DNA of 64,000 nucleotides from Novacetimonas maltaceti (GCF_002906255.1 NZ_POTC01000004.1:1-64000); one strand, 5' to 3'. Shown: positions 9,045 to 18,813, counted from the stretch's first letter. The notes: generated by a model from the letters alone, not told the origin. Numbers and translations: made by a program.

Positions 9045-9935
9045 ATGACCCGTCCCCTCCTTCTGGACCTGACTGGCGCGCCGCAGGATATGGCCGCACT
9101 TGTAATGGCGCTGCAGGTTCCCGACATGCTTGCCCCCCTGCTTGTGACGACGGGCGGGCGCGAGGCGCGGCAGGCGCACCGGGCGGCGGCACTTGCGCGC
9201 ATGGTGCTGGAAAAGGCCGGGCGCGCCGACATTCCTGTCCATGCGGGCAGCGGGCAGCCGCTGTTTGCGGTGGGCGGCGCCTGGACCCCGGCCCGCATTG
9301 CCACCGGGGAGGAGGCGGAACTGCCCGCCATGGCCATGATCCGCCATGCCATGGCCCAACCCGCCGGAAGTGTCAGCATCTGCTGCACCGGCGCGCTGAC
9401 CAACCTTGCGCTGGCCCTGATCCAGGAACCGCGCCTTGCCGCGCACCTGCATGGGGTCGTGATCCTGGCGGATGCGGGCAGGGGGGAGGAGTCGGGCGTG
9501 GATGCCAATATCCATGCCGACCCGGAGGCAGCGGCCACGGTCCTCGCCTCTGGCGTGCCGGTGACGGTGCTGCCGCGTGCCTGTGTCGCGCGGGTGACGG
9601 CGGATGGCATCTGGATGGAACAGGTCGAAGCCCTTGCCGGGCGGGGCTGTGCGGGCGGCATGGTCCATGACCTGCTGCGTGGTGCGGGCGCGCAGGCGGT
9701 GCCGATGGCGCCTGCGGTGGCCATCATCGCCCTGCTGTGCCCCCGGCTGTTCGCCGGGCACATGGCGCGTCTGGGCGTGGAATGTCGTGGGGAACTGACC
9801 CGTGGGACGCTGGTGCGGGTCGAAAGTGGCGAAAATAATATCGCACCCAATACCTTTATCCTGAACCGCGTCAATGTCGATGCGTGCCGGGAGGTCGCCC
9901 GCGACCTGCTGCTGCATGCCGCGGGCGTGGCGTGA
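9045..9935 (+). CDS. Nucleoside-hydrolase-fold protein with eroded active site
   Basis: A 296-residue protein recognisable as inosine/uridine nucleoside hydrolase family by 'CCTGALTNLALALIQEP' (about residue 110), 'ANIHADPEAAATVLASGVPVTVLP' (split; about 155-178) and overall length. The family's calcium/catalytic motif DxDxGxDD should lie near residue 8; here it reads DLTGAPQD, keeping the first and last Asp but losing the two between. The C-terminal His-Asp pair ('HDPLAV' in active enzymes) reads 'MAPAVA'. Hydrolase activity is therefore doubtful. ATG 9045 is chosen because the fold starts there. It may serve with the upstream ABC importer, which is inference. Confidence 0.8.
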   Translation: MTRPLLLDLTGAPQDMAALVMALQVPDMLAPLLVTTGGREARQAHRAAALARMVLEKAGRADIPVHAGSGQPLFAVGGAWTPARIATGEEAELPAMAMIRHAMAQPAGSVSICCTGALTNLALALIQEPRLAAHLHGVVILADAGRGEESGVDANIHADPEAAATVLASGVPVTVLPRACVARVTADGIWMEQVEALAGRGCAGGMVHDLLRGAGAQAVPMAPAVAIIALLCPRLFAGHMARLGVECRGELTRGTLVRVESGENNIAPNTFILNRVNVDACREVARDLLLHAAGVA

Positions 9936-10131
9936 GCATGGGGCGGGGACAGGGAAATCATGTGCCCCGGTGCAAAAAGCCGCATCGCATGGCCCATGAC
10001 GGTTGCAGGATGGATGGCCGGTCCAGTAATGGTCCCCGCAGGGATCGCACCTGACGGGCGGCAGGCCTGCCGGGGCGACACAGGTGACACATGGGCATGA
10101 CGAAGCGCCGGATGCGGCGGGGGTCTTCTGT

Positions 10132-11094
10132 ATGGATCGGTCTATAACATCCTCTGCTTCCCTGACGGGGGGCACGCGCGCACGGGGGGATGGGCTTTTC
10201 GCCGCCATTGTCCGTGGCAGCGCCCTGCTGATCCTGCTGGGGCTTGGCGGGATGATCGCGGTCATGGCGTGGGGGGCGCGCGGGGCCTTCGCCACGTTCG
10301 GGCCGGGATTCATCATCGATCCCGCATGGAACCCGGTGACGCAGCATTTTGGCGCCGCCGCGCCGGTGTTCGGCACCCTTGTCACCGCGCTCATCTCCAT
10401 CGTCATCGCCGTGCCGCTGGCGTTCGGGATCGCCTTCTGGCTGACGGAAATCGCGTCCGCGCGGCTTGCCAGCGTCATCGGCACCGCGATCCAGTTGCTG
10501 GCTGCCGTGCCGTCGATCATCTTCGGCATGTGGGGCTTTTCGGTCATCGTGCCGCTGATGGCGCGGTATGTGGAACCGGCCGCCGCCCACTCGCTTGGTC
10601 GCCTGCCGGGCATTGGCGTGCTGTTCCGTGGCGCGCCGTATGGCACCGGGTTCCTGACGGGCGGGATCATCCTTGCGGTCATGATCACGCCGTTCATCTC
10701 CGCGGTGATGCGTGACGTCTTCACCTCCATGCCCGCTGTGCTGAAGGAAAGCGCCTACGGGCTGGGCATGACGCGCTGGGAGGTCATGCGCCGCATCGTG
10801 CTGCCCTGGTCACGCACGGCGGTGGTTGGCGGGATCATGCTGGGGCTGGGCCGCGCGCTGGGCGAGACGATGGCCATCACCTTTGTCATCGGCAATGCGA
10901 ACCATATCGGCTGGTCGCTGTTTGCGCCGGGGAACACGATCGCCTCGCTCATTGCGCTGGAATTCCCCGAAAGCGCGATGGGGAGCCTGAAATTCTCCTC
11001 CCTGATGGCGGCGGGTTTCCTGCTCATGGTCATCTCGTTCGCGACGCTGATGTGTTCGCGCTGGCTGCTGCGTTCCGCACGGGCGGCGAAGTGA
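10132..11094 (+). CDS. pstC: Phosphate ABC transporter permease PstC
   Basis: A 320-residue inner-membrane permease of the high-affinity phosphate importer. It has about six hydrophobic segments, and the PstC EAA loop 'LKESAYGLGMTRWEVMRRIVLP' (split) sits at about residue 205, followed by 'GRALGETMAITFVIGN', a PstC/PstA hallmark. The start is ATG 10132 ('MDRSITSSAS'); the frame opens at 10084 without family similarity. Its stop overlaps pstA. No pstS is upstream: the preceding 196 bp hold no gene, and I see no convincing Pho box there. Confidence 0.95.
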   Translation: MDRSITSSASLTGGTRARGDGLFAAIVRGSALLILLGLGGMIAVMAWGARGAFATFGPGFIIDPAWNPVTQHFGAAAPVFGTLVTALISIVIAVPLAFGIAFWLTEIASARLASVIGTAIQLLAAVPSIIFGMWGFSVIVPLMARYVEPAAAHSLGRLPGIGVLFRGAPYGTGFLTGGIILAVMITPFISAVMRDVFTSMPAVLKESAYGLGMTRWEVMRRIVLPWSRTAVVGGIMLGLGRALGETMAITFVIGNANHIGWSLFAPGNTIASLIALEFPESAMGSLKFSSLMAAGFLLMVISFATLMCSRWLLRSARAAK

Positions 11095-12011
11095 TGGGCG
11101 CGCACGAAACCACCGCGCGCGCCGACGGCGGGGCCGGTTCGCCATGTGCGGGGCCGGGCTGGCGGCGTGACGGCGCGCTTGATGCGCGCAGGCGCCTTGT
11201 CGACCGTGTGGCGACGGGGTTCTGCTATGTCACCACGGCGCTGGTCCTGCTGATGCTGACCTCCATCCTGTTCGTGCTGCTGCGCAACGGGTTGGGCGGG
11301 ATATCGTGGCAGACCTTCACCCATGTCACCCTTGCGCCGGGGCATGGGGGCGGGTTGGCCAATGCCATCGTCGGCAGCCTGATACAGACGGGGCTTGCGG
11401 TGCTGATCGGTGCGCCCGCCGGGCTGCTGGCGGGGATCTACCTTGCGGAATTCGCGGCAACCGACGGGCGCCTGCTGGGGGCGGTGCGGTTCGTGTCCGA
11501 CCTCCTGCTGTCCGCGCCGTCCATCCTGGTCGGGCTGTTCATCTACATGATCATCGTGGTGCCGTCGGGCCATTTCTCCGGCATGGCCGGGGCGCTGGCG
11601 CTGGCCATGCTGGTGGTGCCGGTGGTGGTCCGCACGACGGAGGACATGCTGCGCCTCGTGCCGGTCGCCATGCGTGAGGCCGCGTTCGCGCTTGGCGCGC
11701 CGCGCTGGCGCGTGGTGCTGTTCATCTGCCTGCGTGCCGCGCGCGAGGGGGTGGCGACCGGCATCCTGCTGGCGCTGGCCCGCGTGTCGGGCGAAACCGC
11801 GCCGCTGCTGTTCACCTCGCTTGGGAACATGAACTGGTCCGTGCGGCCCGATGCGCCGATGGCCAGCCTGCCGATCGCCATTTACCAGTATGCCGGTTCC
11901 GCCTATCCCGACTGGACGCAGATGGCGTGGACGGGTGCGATGCTGATCACGGCAGGGATACTGATGATAAACATCGCCGTAAGGGTGGGGCTGGGGCGTA
12001 ACAGGAAATGA
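11094..12011 (+). CDS. pstA: Phosphate ABC transporter permease PstA
   Basis: A 305-residue partner permease. The EAA loop is '[21 protein letters not shown]' (split) at about residue 200, followed by '[15 protein letters not shown]', the PstA signature. An N-terminal cytoplasmic tail of about 35 residues precedes the first membrane segment. ATG 11094 overlaps the pstC stop (TGATG), and the pstA stop overlaps the pstB start (ATGA), so pstCAB is one translationally coupled unit. Confidence 0.95.
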   Translation: MGAHETTARADGGAGSPCAGPGWRRDGALDARRRLVDRVATGFCYVTTALVLLMLTSILFVLLRNGLGGISWQTFTHVTLAPGHGGGLANAIVGSLIQTGLAVLIGAPAGLLAGIYLAEFAATDGRLLGAVRFVSDLLLSAPSILVGLFIYMIIVVPSGHFSGMAGALALAMLVVPVVVRTTEDMLRLVPVAMREAAFALGAPRWRVVLFICLRAAREGVATGILLALARVSGETAPLLFTSLGNMNWSVRPDAPMASLPIAIYQYAGSAYPDWTQMAWTGAMLITAGILMINIAVRVGLGRNRK

Positions 12012-12799
12012 ACGTGGAAGAGACACAGCAGGCAGCGGACGGGACCGGGGTGGCCATTTCGGTCCGCAACCTCGATTTCTATTATGGCGCGCACCATGCG
12101 CTGAAGAATATCTCGATCGATTTCCCCGACCGTCAGGTCACCGGCATGATCGGCCCGTCGGGATGCGGGAAGTCCACGCTGCTGCGGGTGCTCAACCGCA
12201 TGTATGACCTGTATCCGGGGCAGCGCGCGACCGGCGAGGTCATCTTTGATGGCTGCAACATCATCGGGCCGGGCGTGGATCTCAATGTCCTGCGCGCGCG
12301 CGTGGGCATGGTGTTCCAGAAGCCCACGCCGTTCCCGATGTCCATCTATGACAACATCGCCTTTGGCGTGCGGCTGCATGAACGCCTGTCGCGCGCGGAC
12401 ATGGACATCCGCGTGGAGGACGTGCTGCGCCGCGTCGCCCTGTGGCCGGAGGTGAAGGACCGCCTTGGTTCCTCGGCCGCGGCCCTGTCGGGCGGGCAGC
12501 AGCAGCGCCTGTGCATCGCGCGCACCATCGCGACCCGTCCGGAGGTCGTGCTGCTGGATGAACCGACCAGCGCGCTCGATCCCGTCTCCACCGCGCGGAT
12601 CGAGGAACTGCTCGACGAACTCAAGGCGGATTTCACCATCGCCATCGTGACGCACAACCTGCAGCAGGCCGCGCGCTGCGCCGACCAGGTCGCGTTCTTC
12701 TATATGGGGGAGGTGGTGGAGGTCGAAAGCGCGGACCGCATGTTCACCGCCCCACGGCAGCGCCGCACGCAGGACTACATCACCGGCCGCTTTGGCTGA
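12008..12799 (+). CDS. pstB: Phosphate ABC transporter ATP-binding protein PstB
   Basis: A 263-residue ATPase of the phosphate importer. Walker A '[12 protein letters not shown]', the PstB-specific '[21 protein letters not shown]', signature '[13 protein letters not shown]', Walker B '[13 protein letters not shown]' and the C-terminal '[11 protein letters not shown]' are all present. It ends the pst operon here: phoU and phoB, which often follow, are absent; the next gene is an unrelated Spy-like protein after a 206-bp gap. Confidence 0.97.
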   Translation: MNVEETQQAADGTGVAISVRNLDFYYGAHHALKNISIDFPDRQVTGMIGPSGCGKSTLLRVLNRMYDLYPGQRATGEVIFDGCNIIGPGVDLNVLRARVGMVFQKPTPFPMSIYDNIAFGVRLHERLSRADMDIRVEDVLRRVALWPEVKDRLGSSAAALSGGQQQRLCIARTIATRPEVVLLDEPTSALDPVSTARIEELLDELKADFTIAIVTHNLQQAARCADQVAFFYMGEVVEVESADRMFTAPRQRRTQDYITGRFG

Positions 12800-13005
12800 G
12801 GCCGGCCGCAGGGGCGGTCATGTCGTCGCGCCTGCGTAATGTCTTCGCGCTGCGGTTGCATCGCGCGGGCGCTTCCTTACATTTCGTATCAAGAACATGG
12901 GCTTTACCGGCCATGTGATGACCTACCCTGTGGGGATAACCCTTGTCGTGCGTCAGGAGTCGGTGCAGGGTAGGGGAACGTGTTATTACAGATTGGGATA
13001 TAAGC

Positions 13006-13488
13006 ATGATCAAGAAGATGATTCTGGCGGCAACGCTTGTTGGCGGGTTTGCGGGCATCAGCGCCGAAGCCGCCGTCGCCGCCCCGCCGCCCCCGCCGCC
13101 GTCGTGCCATGGCGCGATGGGCGGCATGCCGTTCCTGGCGCGCGTCAACCTGACGAAGGCCCAGCGCAAGAAGATCGACGCGATCCTGAAGGCCGACCAC
13201 CCCGATTTCCATGCCGACATGGAAAAGGAAGCGGGCCTGCACCACCAGATCCAGGACCTGCTGGCAACCCCCGGCAAGGTGGACGAGGCCCAGATCGCGT
13301 CGCTGCAGCAGCAGATCGCCAGCATCCACCAGGCGCATGAGGCCGAGCGCCTGCAGACCGCGATCCGCATCCATGACGTCCTGACCGCCGACCAGCTGTC
13401 GCAGATCAAGGCCGATCAGGACAAGGCCGACAGCCTGCATGCGCAGCTGCGCGCGCTGATGGCGCCCCCGGCCCCGCCCGCCCACTGA
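13006..13488 (+). CDS. Spy/CpxP-type periplasmic LTxxQ-motif protein
   Basis: A 160-residue protein with a signal peptide ('MIKKMILAATLVGGFAGISA', cleavage near AEA-AVAA) and a proline-rich start to the mature chain. Two LTxxQ motifs, 'LTKAQ' and 'LTADQ', about 85 residues apart, together with a highly helical Gln/His/Lys-rich body, place it in the Spy/CpxP family of periplasmic chaperones and envelope-stress proteins. ATG 13006 is selected because the signal peptide starts there. Metal or stress inducibility is possible from the family but not shown by the sequence. Confidence 0.82.
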   Translation: MIKKMILAATLVGGFAGISAEAAVAAPPPPPPSCHGAMGGMPFLARVNLTKAQRKKIDAILKADHPDFHADMEKEAGLHHQIQDLLATPGKVDEAQIASLQQQIASIHQAHEAERLQTAIRIHDVLTADQLSQIKADQDKADSLHAQLRALMAPPAPPAH

Positions 13489-13540
13489 TCCTGACCGCAT
13501 GGCCGGGGCGTCCGTAATGGCGTGACGTCCCGGCCCCTCC

Positions 13541-13571
13541 ATCGCGTGTCAGTCAGGTCTTGACACGCGAT
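13541..13571. repeat. 11-bp perfect inverted repeat over the ffh promoter
   Basis: ATCGCGTGTCA (13541-13551) and its exact reverse complement TGACACGCGAT (13561-13571) are separated by 9 bp. The right arm covers most of the -35 element TTGACA (13560-13565). No T-run follows, so it is not a classic terminator for the upstream gene. It could be an operator or a hairpin; neither is shown. Confidence 0.7.
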
Positions 13572-13589
13572 GGGCGGGACAGATATACC
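13560..13589 (+). promoter_or_regulatory. Predicted sigma70-type promoter of ffh
   Basis: A perfect -35 box TTGACA (13560-13565) is followed after 18 bp by TATACC (13584-13589). It would start transcription about 65 bp before the ffh start codon. The -35 lies inside the right arm of the 11-bp inverted repeat. Sequence match only. Confidence 0.5.
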
Positions 13590-13659
13590 CGACACAACAT
13601 CAGGCACGTCACTTCGCGAAGGTTCGCGCAGTGGCGCTTATTCTTTTGGGGAAAAACCT

Positions 13660-15054
13660 TTGTTCGAGACGCTGTCAGGCAAGCTCTCCGGTGTATTCGA
13701 TGGTCTCGCGAAGCGCGGGACCCTGTCGGAGGCCGATGTCACCGAAGCCATGCGCGAGGTGCGTCTGGCGATGCTCGATGCTGACGTGGCGCTCCCGGTC
13801 GTCAAGGATTTCGTCAACAAGGTGCGCGAACGTGCCGTCGGGCATGAGGTGCTCGACAGCATTTCCCCCGGCCAGGCCGTCGCCAAGGTCGTCAATGACG
13901 CGCTGATCGATGCGCTTGGCGGTGCGGGCGCGGTCCCGCTGAACCTCAGCGCCGTCCCGCCCGTGCCCATCCTGATGGTGGGCCTGCAGGGGTCGGGCAA
14001 GACGACGACCTCGGGCAAGATCGCGCTGCGCCTGGCCACGCGCGAACGCCGCAAGGTCCTGCTCGCCAGCCTCGATACGCAGCGGCCGGCCGCGCAGTTG
14101 CAGTTGCAGCAGTTGGCCGAACGCGCGGGTGTCGCCTCGCTGCCGATCATCGCCGGGCAGTCCCCGGTGGAGATCGCCCGCCGCGCCATGGATGTCGGGC
14201 GGCGCGAAGGTTATGACATCGTCATCCTCGATACCGCCGGGCGCCTGTCGATCGACGAGGCGCTGATGGATGAGGTGCGGGCCATCCGCGCCGAAACCCA
14301 GCCGGCGGAGACGCTGCTGGTCGTCGATGCGATGACCGGGCAGGACGCCGTCAACACCGCCAAGGCCTTCAACGAGGCCGTGGGCGTCACCGGCGTGGTC
14401 ATGACCCGCATGGATGGCGACGCCCGTGGTGGCGCGGCACTGTCGATGCGTGCGATCACCGGCGCGCCCATCAAGCTGACGGGTTCGGGCGAAAAGCTCG
14501 ACGCGCTGGAGGAATTCCATCCCGAACGTGTCGCGGGCCGTATCCTTGGCCTTGGCGATATCGCGGGACTGGTCGAAAAGGCCGCCGACACGCTCGACCA
14601 CGAGGAGAGCGAGAAGATTGCAGCGAAGATGCTGCAGGGCAAGTTCGACCTCGACGATTACGCGGCCCAGATCCGGCAGATCAACAAGATGGGGTCCATT
14701 TCGGGCATCCTGAACATGCTGCCGGGCATGGGCAAGCTGAAGGAGGCCATGGGCGACAAGGACATCGACACATCTGTCCTTGGCCGCCACCAGGCCATCA
14801 TTTCATCCATGACCAAGGCGGAGCGCAAGACGCCCGCCATCATCAAGGCGTCGCGCAAGAAGCGCATCGCCGCAGGGTCGGGAACAACCGTGCAGGAAGT
14901 GAACCGGCTGCTCAAGCAGTACGACACCATGTCCTCGATGATGAAGCGGTTGAACAGGTTGGGAGTGAAGGGACTGATGCGTCAGGGCCTTTCCGCGCTG
15001 ATGCCCGGCGGGGGACGTCCCCCCGGCGGGGGTGGACGTCCGCCGTTCGGCTGA
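13660..15054 (+). CDS. ffh: Signal recognition particle protein Ffh
   Basis: The SRP54-type GTPase that binds signal sequences and SRP RNA and delivers nascent membrane proteins to FtsY. From TTG 13660 it has 464 residues: N domain, G domain with P-loop 'GLQGSGKTTT', 'DTQRPAA', 'DTAGRLS' and 'TRMDGDARGG', then the methionine-rich M domain ('MGSISGILNMLPGM', 'MTKAERK') and a Gly/Pro tail. The family's usual opening 'FETLSGKLSGVFD' follows directly after the TTG, which has TTTTGGGGAAA upstream; no ATG fits. It heads the ffh-rpsP-rimM-trmD-rplS group. Confidence 0.97.
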   Translation: MFETLSGKLSGVFDGLAKRGTLSEADVTEAMREVRLAMLDADVALPVVKDFVNKVRERAVGHEVLDSISPGQAVAKVVNDALIDALGGAGAVPLNLSAVPPVPILMVGLQGSGKTTTSGKIALRLATRERRKVLLASLDTQRPAAQLQLQQLAERAGVASLPIIAGQSPVEIARRAMDVGRREGYDIVILDTAGRLSIDEALMDEVRAIRAETQPAETLLVVDAMTGQDAVNTAKAFNEAVGVTGVVMTRMDGDARGGAALSMRAITGAPIKLTGSGEKLDALEEFHPERVAGRILGLGDIAGLVEKAADTLDHEESEKIAAKMLQGKFDLDDYAAQIRQINKMGSISGILNMLPGMGKLKEAMGDKDIDTSVLGRHQAIISSMTKAERKTPAIIKASRKKRIAAGSGTTVQEVNRLLKQYDTMSSMMKRLNRLGVKGLMRQGLSALMPGGGRPPGGGGRPPFG

Positions 15055-15110
15055 TGCCGCGTCACGTTTCCCTTTTGTGTTTTTACAAGTTGTTTTGTGG
15101 AGAAGTCTGA

Positions 15111-15458
15111 ATGAGCCTCAAGATCCGCCTTGCACGCGCCGGTGCGAAGAAGCGTCCCTACTACCACATCGTCGTGGCCGACAGCCGTTCGCCCCGCGAT
15201 GGCCGCTTCATCGAGAAGGTCGGTTCCTACAACCCGATGCTGCCGTCCGACCACGCCGACCGCGTGCGTCTGGTGGCCGAGCGCATCACCCACTGGCTGT
15301 CCAACGGCGCGCTGCCGACCGACCGCGTCGCCCGCTTCCTGGGCAATGCCGGCCTGGCGCCGAAGCCCACCTGGAACGAGCAGCCGAAGAAGTCCGCGCC
15401 GAAGAAGCGTGCGCAGGAACGCGCTGCCGCTGCTGCCGCCGCGACCGCCGCGGCCTGA
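15111..15458 (+). CDS. rpsP: 30S ribosomal protein S16
   Basis: A 115-residue S16. The N-terminus '[26 protein letters not shown]' (split) is diagnostic, and '[11 protein letters not shown]' follows. The last 25 residues are an Ala/Lys/Arg-rich tail, longer than in E. coli (82 residues) and common in alphaproteobacteria. GGAG lies 9-12 nt upstream of ATG 15111. It stands 56 bp after ffh in the conserved ffh-rpsP-rimM-trmD-rplS order. Confidence 0.98.
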   Translation: MSLKIRLARAGAKKRPYYHIVVADSRSPRDGRFIEKVGSYNPMLPSDHADRVRLVAERITHWLSNGALPTDRVARFLGNAGLAPKPTWNEQPKKSAPKKRAQERAAAAAAATAAA

Positions 15459-15498
15459 GGCACGACGGTAGGCGGGCAGGCACGATAGAAGGCAGACG

Positions 15499-16056
15499 AT
15501 GGATCGCGATCGTATCCTGATGGGCGTGGTGGGACGGCCGCATGGCGTGCGTGGGCTTGTGCATGTGCACAGCTACGCCGCCGTGCCCGAAGACCTTGCC
15601 CGTTACGGGGTGCTGCGTGACGACCATGGGAACGCCTGGCACCTGTCATGGCGGGGCAGGGGGATTGCCGAACTGCGCGATGGCGCAGGGGTGGCCGTCT
15701 CCAGCCGCGAGGACGCGCAGAAACTGGTCAACCGCAAGCTCTATGTCGGGCGCGCGGACCTGCCGGAACCGGGGGAGGACGAATTCTACGTCGCCGACCT
15801 CGTGGGGATGCAGGTGATCGAGCAGGGAAGCACGCCGTCGCGGGAACTCGGCCATGTGCGGCAGGTCCACGATTATGGCGCGGGCGTCAGCCTGGAGATC
15901 AGCGGAGGGGAAGGCACGATCCTGCTGCCGTTCACACGGGCCTGCGTGCCGGTGGTGGACATGGGCGCACGCCGGGTCGAGGTCGTCCTGCCCGATGAGA
16001 TCGAGGTCCCGGCGGAGTATTTCCCCGGCGATGGCGCGGCGGAGTCCGTGGCATGA
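15499..16056 (+). CDS. rimM: Ribosome maturation factor RimM
   Basis: A 185-residue 16S rRNA processing factor that binds S19 during 30S head assembly. The N-terminal RimM beta-barrel begins '[21 protein letters not shown]', split here; the C-terminal PRC-barrel starts near '[13 protein letters not shown]' and ends in '[13 protein letters not shown]' with the family's '[10 protein letters not shown]'. The stop overlaps the trmD ATG by four bases, so trmD is translationally coupled. Confidence 0.96.
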   Translation: MDRDRILMGVVGRPHGVRGLVHVHSYAAVPEDLARYGVLRDDHGNAWHLSWRGRGIAELRDGAGVAVSSREDAQKLVNRKLYVGRADLPEPGEDEFYVADLVGMQVIEQGSTPSRELGHVRQVHDYGAGVSLEISGGEGTILLPFTRACVPVVDMGARRVEVVLPDEIEVPAEYFPGDGAAESVA

Positions 16057-16802
16057 CGACGTGGCAGGCCACCGCGCTGACCCTGTTCCCGGAGATGTTT
16101 CCCGGTTCGCTGGGATACTCGCTCGCGGGGCGTGCGCTGCGCGATGGGATCTGGTCGATGCAGGCGCAGGATCTGCGCGCGCATGGGCTTGGGCGCCACC
16201 GCACCATTGACGACACGCCGTTTGGCGGCGGGGCGGGAATGGTGATGCGGCCCGATGTCGTGTCGGCGGCGCTTGACGATGTCGCGCCACAGGGCCGGCC
16301 CGTGATCTATCCCACGCCACGCGGGCGGACGCTGACGCAGGCGGATGTCCGGCGTTACGCGGCGGGGCCGGGGGTTGTCGTGCTGTGTGGCCGTTATGAA
16401 GGCGTGGACGAACGCGTGCTTGAGGCGCGCGATATCGAACAGGTCTGCATCGGTGACTATATCCTGTCGGGGGGCGAGGTCGCGGCGCTTGTGCTGCTCG
16501 ATGCCTGCGTGCGGCTGCTGCCGGGCGTCATGGGATCGGACGCAAGCGCCACGGAAGAAAGCTTCGCCGACGGCCTGCTTGAATACCCGCTTTATACCAA
16601 GCCGGCGCAGTGGGAGGGACGTGACGTGCCCGATGTCCTGCTGTCCGGCCATCATGGCGCGATCGCCCGGTGGCGCCATGACATGGCCGAGGCGGCAACG
16701 CGGCAACGGCGGCCCGACCTGTGGGCCGCCCATGTGGCGCGTGCCGGTGAAGATACGTCCCGACCTGCTGGCGCGCGCGCCAGTGCGGATCGGCTGAACT
16801 GA
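16053..16802 (+). CDS. trmD: tRNA (guanine-37-N1)-methyltransferase TrmD
   Basis: A 249-residue SPOUT methyltransferase that makes m1G37 in tRNAs reading CNN codons and prevents frameshifting. Seen: '[19 protein letters not shown]', '[19 protein letters not shown]', '[12 protein letters not shown]' and '[16 protein letters not shown]' at the knotted SAM site, with the conserved Asp in '[13 protein letters not shown]'. Both tRNAs in this window (Pro-GGG, Leu-UAG) are of the kind it modifies. ATG 16053 overlaps rimM. Confidence 0.97.
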   Translation: MTTWQATALTLFPEMFPGSLGYSLAGRALRDGIWSMQAQDLRAHGLGRHRTIDDTPFGGGAGMVMRPDVVSAALDDVAPQGRPVIYPTPRGRTLTQADVRRYAAGPGVVVLCGRYEGVDERVLEARDIEQVCIGDYILSGGEVAALVLLDACVRLLPGVMGSDASATEESFADGLLEYPLYTKPAQWEGRDVPDVLLSGHHGAIARWRHDMAEAATRQRRPDLWAAHVARAGEDTSRPAGARASADRLN

Positions 16803-16831
16803 ACACAAACCAATCAACTGAGGACCCGATC

Positions 16832-17248
16832 ATGAACATCATCCAGAAATACGAGGCGGAAGAAATCGCCCGCCTGACCGCGACCCGCGCCGTGCCGGAC
16901 TTCGCGCCGGGCGACACGGTGCGCGTTGGCGTGCACGTGGTCGAAGGTTCGCGCAAGCGCGTCCAGGCCTATGAAGGCGTTGTGATCGCCCGTTCGAACA
17001 AGGGCCTGAACAGCAACTTCACCGTGCGTAAGATTTCCAACGGTGAAGGCGTGGAGCGTGTGTTCCCGCTGTATTCCCCCGCCATCGCCGACATCACGGT
17101 CGTGCGTCGCGGTGTCGTGCGTCGCGCGAAGCTGTATTACCTGCGTGGCCGTCGCGGCAAGTCCGCCCGCATTGCCGAGCGTCCCCGCGATACGGCGCCC
17201 GCAGCCAAGGCCGAAGCGCCTGCCGCCGCGGAAGCCAAGGCCAACTGA
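16832..17248 (+). CDS. rplS: 50S ribosomal protein L19
   Basis: A 138-residue L19, found at the 30S-50S interface. '[15 protein letters not shown]', '[22 protein letters not shown]' (split), '[20 protein letters not shown]' and '[10 protein letters not shown]' are diagnostic, with an Ala/Lys-rich tail after residue 115. TGAGGACCCGATC precedes the ATG. A hairpin with T-tract follows at 17272-17315. Confidence 0.98.
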   Translation: MNIIQKYEAEEIARLTATRAVPDFAPGDTVRVGVHVVEGSRKRVQAYEGVVIARSNKGLNSNFTVRKISNGEGVERVFPLYSPAIADITVVRRGVVRRAKLYYLRGRRGKSARIAERPRDTAPAAKAEAPAAAEAKAN

Positions 17249-17271
17249 TTTGTACTACTGCCGTCGCCCGC

Positions 17272-17315
17272 GCCGCCGCCCGAAATGGGAAGGCGGTCCG
17301 CGGGTGGCGGCTTTT
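17272..17315 (+). terminator. Probable intrinsic terminator after rplS
   Basis: A 10-bp stem, GCCGCCGCCC (17272-17281) with GGGTGGCGGC (17302-17311; one G-T pair), has a 20-nt loop and is followed by TTTT and a T-rich stretch. It would separate the ribosomal/tRNA-modification operon from leuCDB. No leucine-codon leader peptide is evident between it and leuC. Confidence 0.6.
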
Positions 17316-17408
17316 ACTTATTGCCGACCGGGATCGTTCGCCCCTGCTGTCACGACAAGGCCGCGAAGGATCAGTCCGGTAGTGCCGCATGCTGGGGGAT
17401 AGGAACTG

Positions 17409-18812
17409 ATGGCTGCACGTACGCTGTTCGACAAGATCTGGGACAGTCATGTCGTGGAACGTCTCCCGGATGGTACGGCCATCCTTTATATTGATCGCCA
17501 CCTCATCCATGAGGTGACGAGCCCGCAGGCGTTCGAGGGCCTGCGCATGACGGGACGGCGCCTGCGCCACCCCGAGGCGATGATCGCGGTGGTCGATCAC
17601 AACGTGCCGACCTCTGACCGCACCCTGCCGATCGAGGAACCCGAAAGCCGCAACCAGATCGAGACGCTGGAACGCAATGTCGCGGAATTCGGCGTGCCGT
17701 ATTTCCCGCTGCTGTCGGAACGCCAGGGCATTGTCCATGTCGTCGGCCCGGAACAGGGGATTTCCCTGCCCGGCATGACCATCGTATGTGGTGACAGCCA
17801 TACCTCCACGCATGGGGCGCTCGGCGCGCTGGCGTTCGGCATCGGCACGTCCGAGGTCGAGCATGTGATGGCCACGCAGACGCTGCTGCAGAAGCCTGCG
17901 AAAAACATGAAGGTCGCGGTGGAGGGGCAGGTCGGCCCTGGCGTCAGCGCCAAGGACATCATGCTGGCGATCATCGGCAAACTCGGCACTGCGGGCGGCA
18001 CGGGCTACATCATCGAATTCACGGGATCGGCCATCCGGGCGCTGGACATGGCGGGGCGCATGACGATCTGCAACATGTCGATCGAGGCCGGTGCGCGCGC
18101 CGGACTGGTCGCCCCGGACGAGACGACGTTCGAATATGTGCGCGGCCGTCCCTTCGCGCCGAAGGGCGAGGCGTTCGAGCAGGCCGTCGCCTACTGGAAG
18201 ACGCTGGCCTCTGACGAGGGGGCGCATTACGACAAGGTTGTCGAACTGCGCGCCGAAGACATCCCGCCGGTCCTGACATGGGGGACCAGCCCCGAAACCG
18301 TCATCCCGGTGACCGGGACCGTCCCCGACCCGGCCGCCGAACCCGATGCGGCACGGCGGGCGCAGATGCAGCGCATGCTGGACTATATGGGCCTGCAGGC
18401 GGGGCAGAAGATCGCGGGCACGCCGGTCGATGTCGTGTTCATCGGGTCGTGCACCAACAGCCGGATCGAGGACCTGCGCGCCGCCGCCGCCATCGTTTCG
18501 GGCCGCCATGTGGCGCAGGGCGTGCGTGCGATGATCGTGCCGGGATCGGGCATCGTGAAGGCGCAGGCGGAAGAGGAGGGGCTGGACCGCATCTTCCTCG
18601 ATGCCGGGTTTGAATGGCGCGAGGCCGGGTGTTCGATGTGCCTGGGCATGAACCCGGACAAGCTGACGCCGGGGCAGCGCTGCGCCTCCACCTCCAACCG
18701 TAATTTTGAAGGACGTCAGGGACCGGGCGGGCGCACCCACCTGCTGTCGCCCGCCATGGCCGCCGCCGCCGCCGTGACGGGATGCCTGACCGATGTGCGG
18801 GAGTTGATCTGA
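17409..18812 (+). CDS. leuC: 3-isopropylmalate dehydratase large subunit
   Basis: The 467-residue large subunit of isopropylmalate isomerase (2- to 3-isopropylmalate, leucine synthesis). The [4Fe-4S] ligands are visible: Cys in '[13 protein letters not shown]' and the pair in '[11 protein letters not shown]'. The opening '[14 protein letters not shown]' and '[20 protein letters not shown]' (split) are family hallmarks. ATG 17409 has GGGGGATAGGAACTG in front. leuD starts one base after its stop. Confidence 0.98.
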   Translation: MAARTLFDKIWDSHVVERLPDGTAILYIDRHLIHEVTSPQAFEGLRMTGRRLRHPEAMIAVVDHNVPTSDRTLPIEEPESRNQIETLERNVAEFGVPYFPLLSERQGIVHVVGPEQGISLPGMTIVCGDSHTSTHGALGALAFGIGTSEVEHVMATQTLLQKPAKNMKVAVEGQVGPGVSAKDIMLAIIGKLGTAGGTGYIIEFTGSAIRALDMAGRMTICNMSIEAGARAGLVAPDETTFEYVRGRPFAPKGEAFEQAVAYWKTLASDEGAHYDKVVELRAEDIPPVLTWGTSPETVIPVTGTVPDPAAEPDAARRAQMQRMLDYMGLQAGQKIAGTPVDVVFIGSCTNSRIEDLRAAAAIVSGRHVAQGVRAMIVPGSGIVKAQAEEEGLDRIFLDAGFEWREAGCSMCLGMNPDKLTPGQRCASTSNRNFEGRQGPGGRTHLLSPAMAAAAAVTGCLTDVRELI

Positions 18813-18813
18813 C

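Noticed and set aside
9936-10131. Pho box or pstS remnant before pstC
   Set aside because: No CTGTCAT-type direct repeats and no open frame with signal peptide or PstS motifs were seen in the 196 bp.
8550-10730. Long minus-strand open frame opposite the permease, nucleoside-hydrolase-like and pstC genes
   Set aside because: High-G+C shadow frame: the protein is low-complexity Arg/Ala/Pro/His-rich, while the plus strand codes for recognised families.
17249-17408. Leucine attenuator before leuC
   Set aside because: No short leader frame rich in leucine codons; the hairpin there fits a terminator for rplS.
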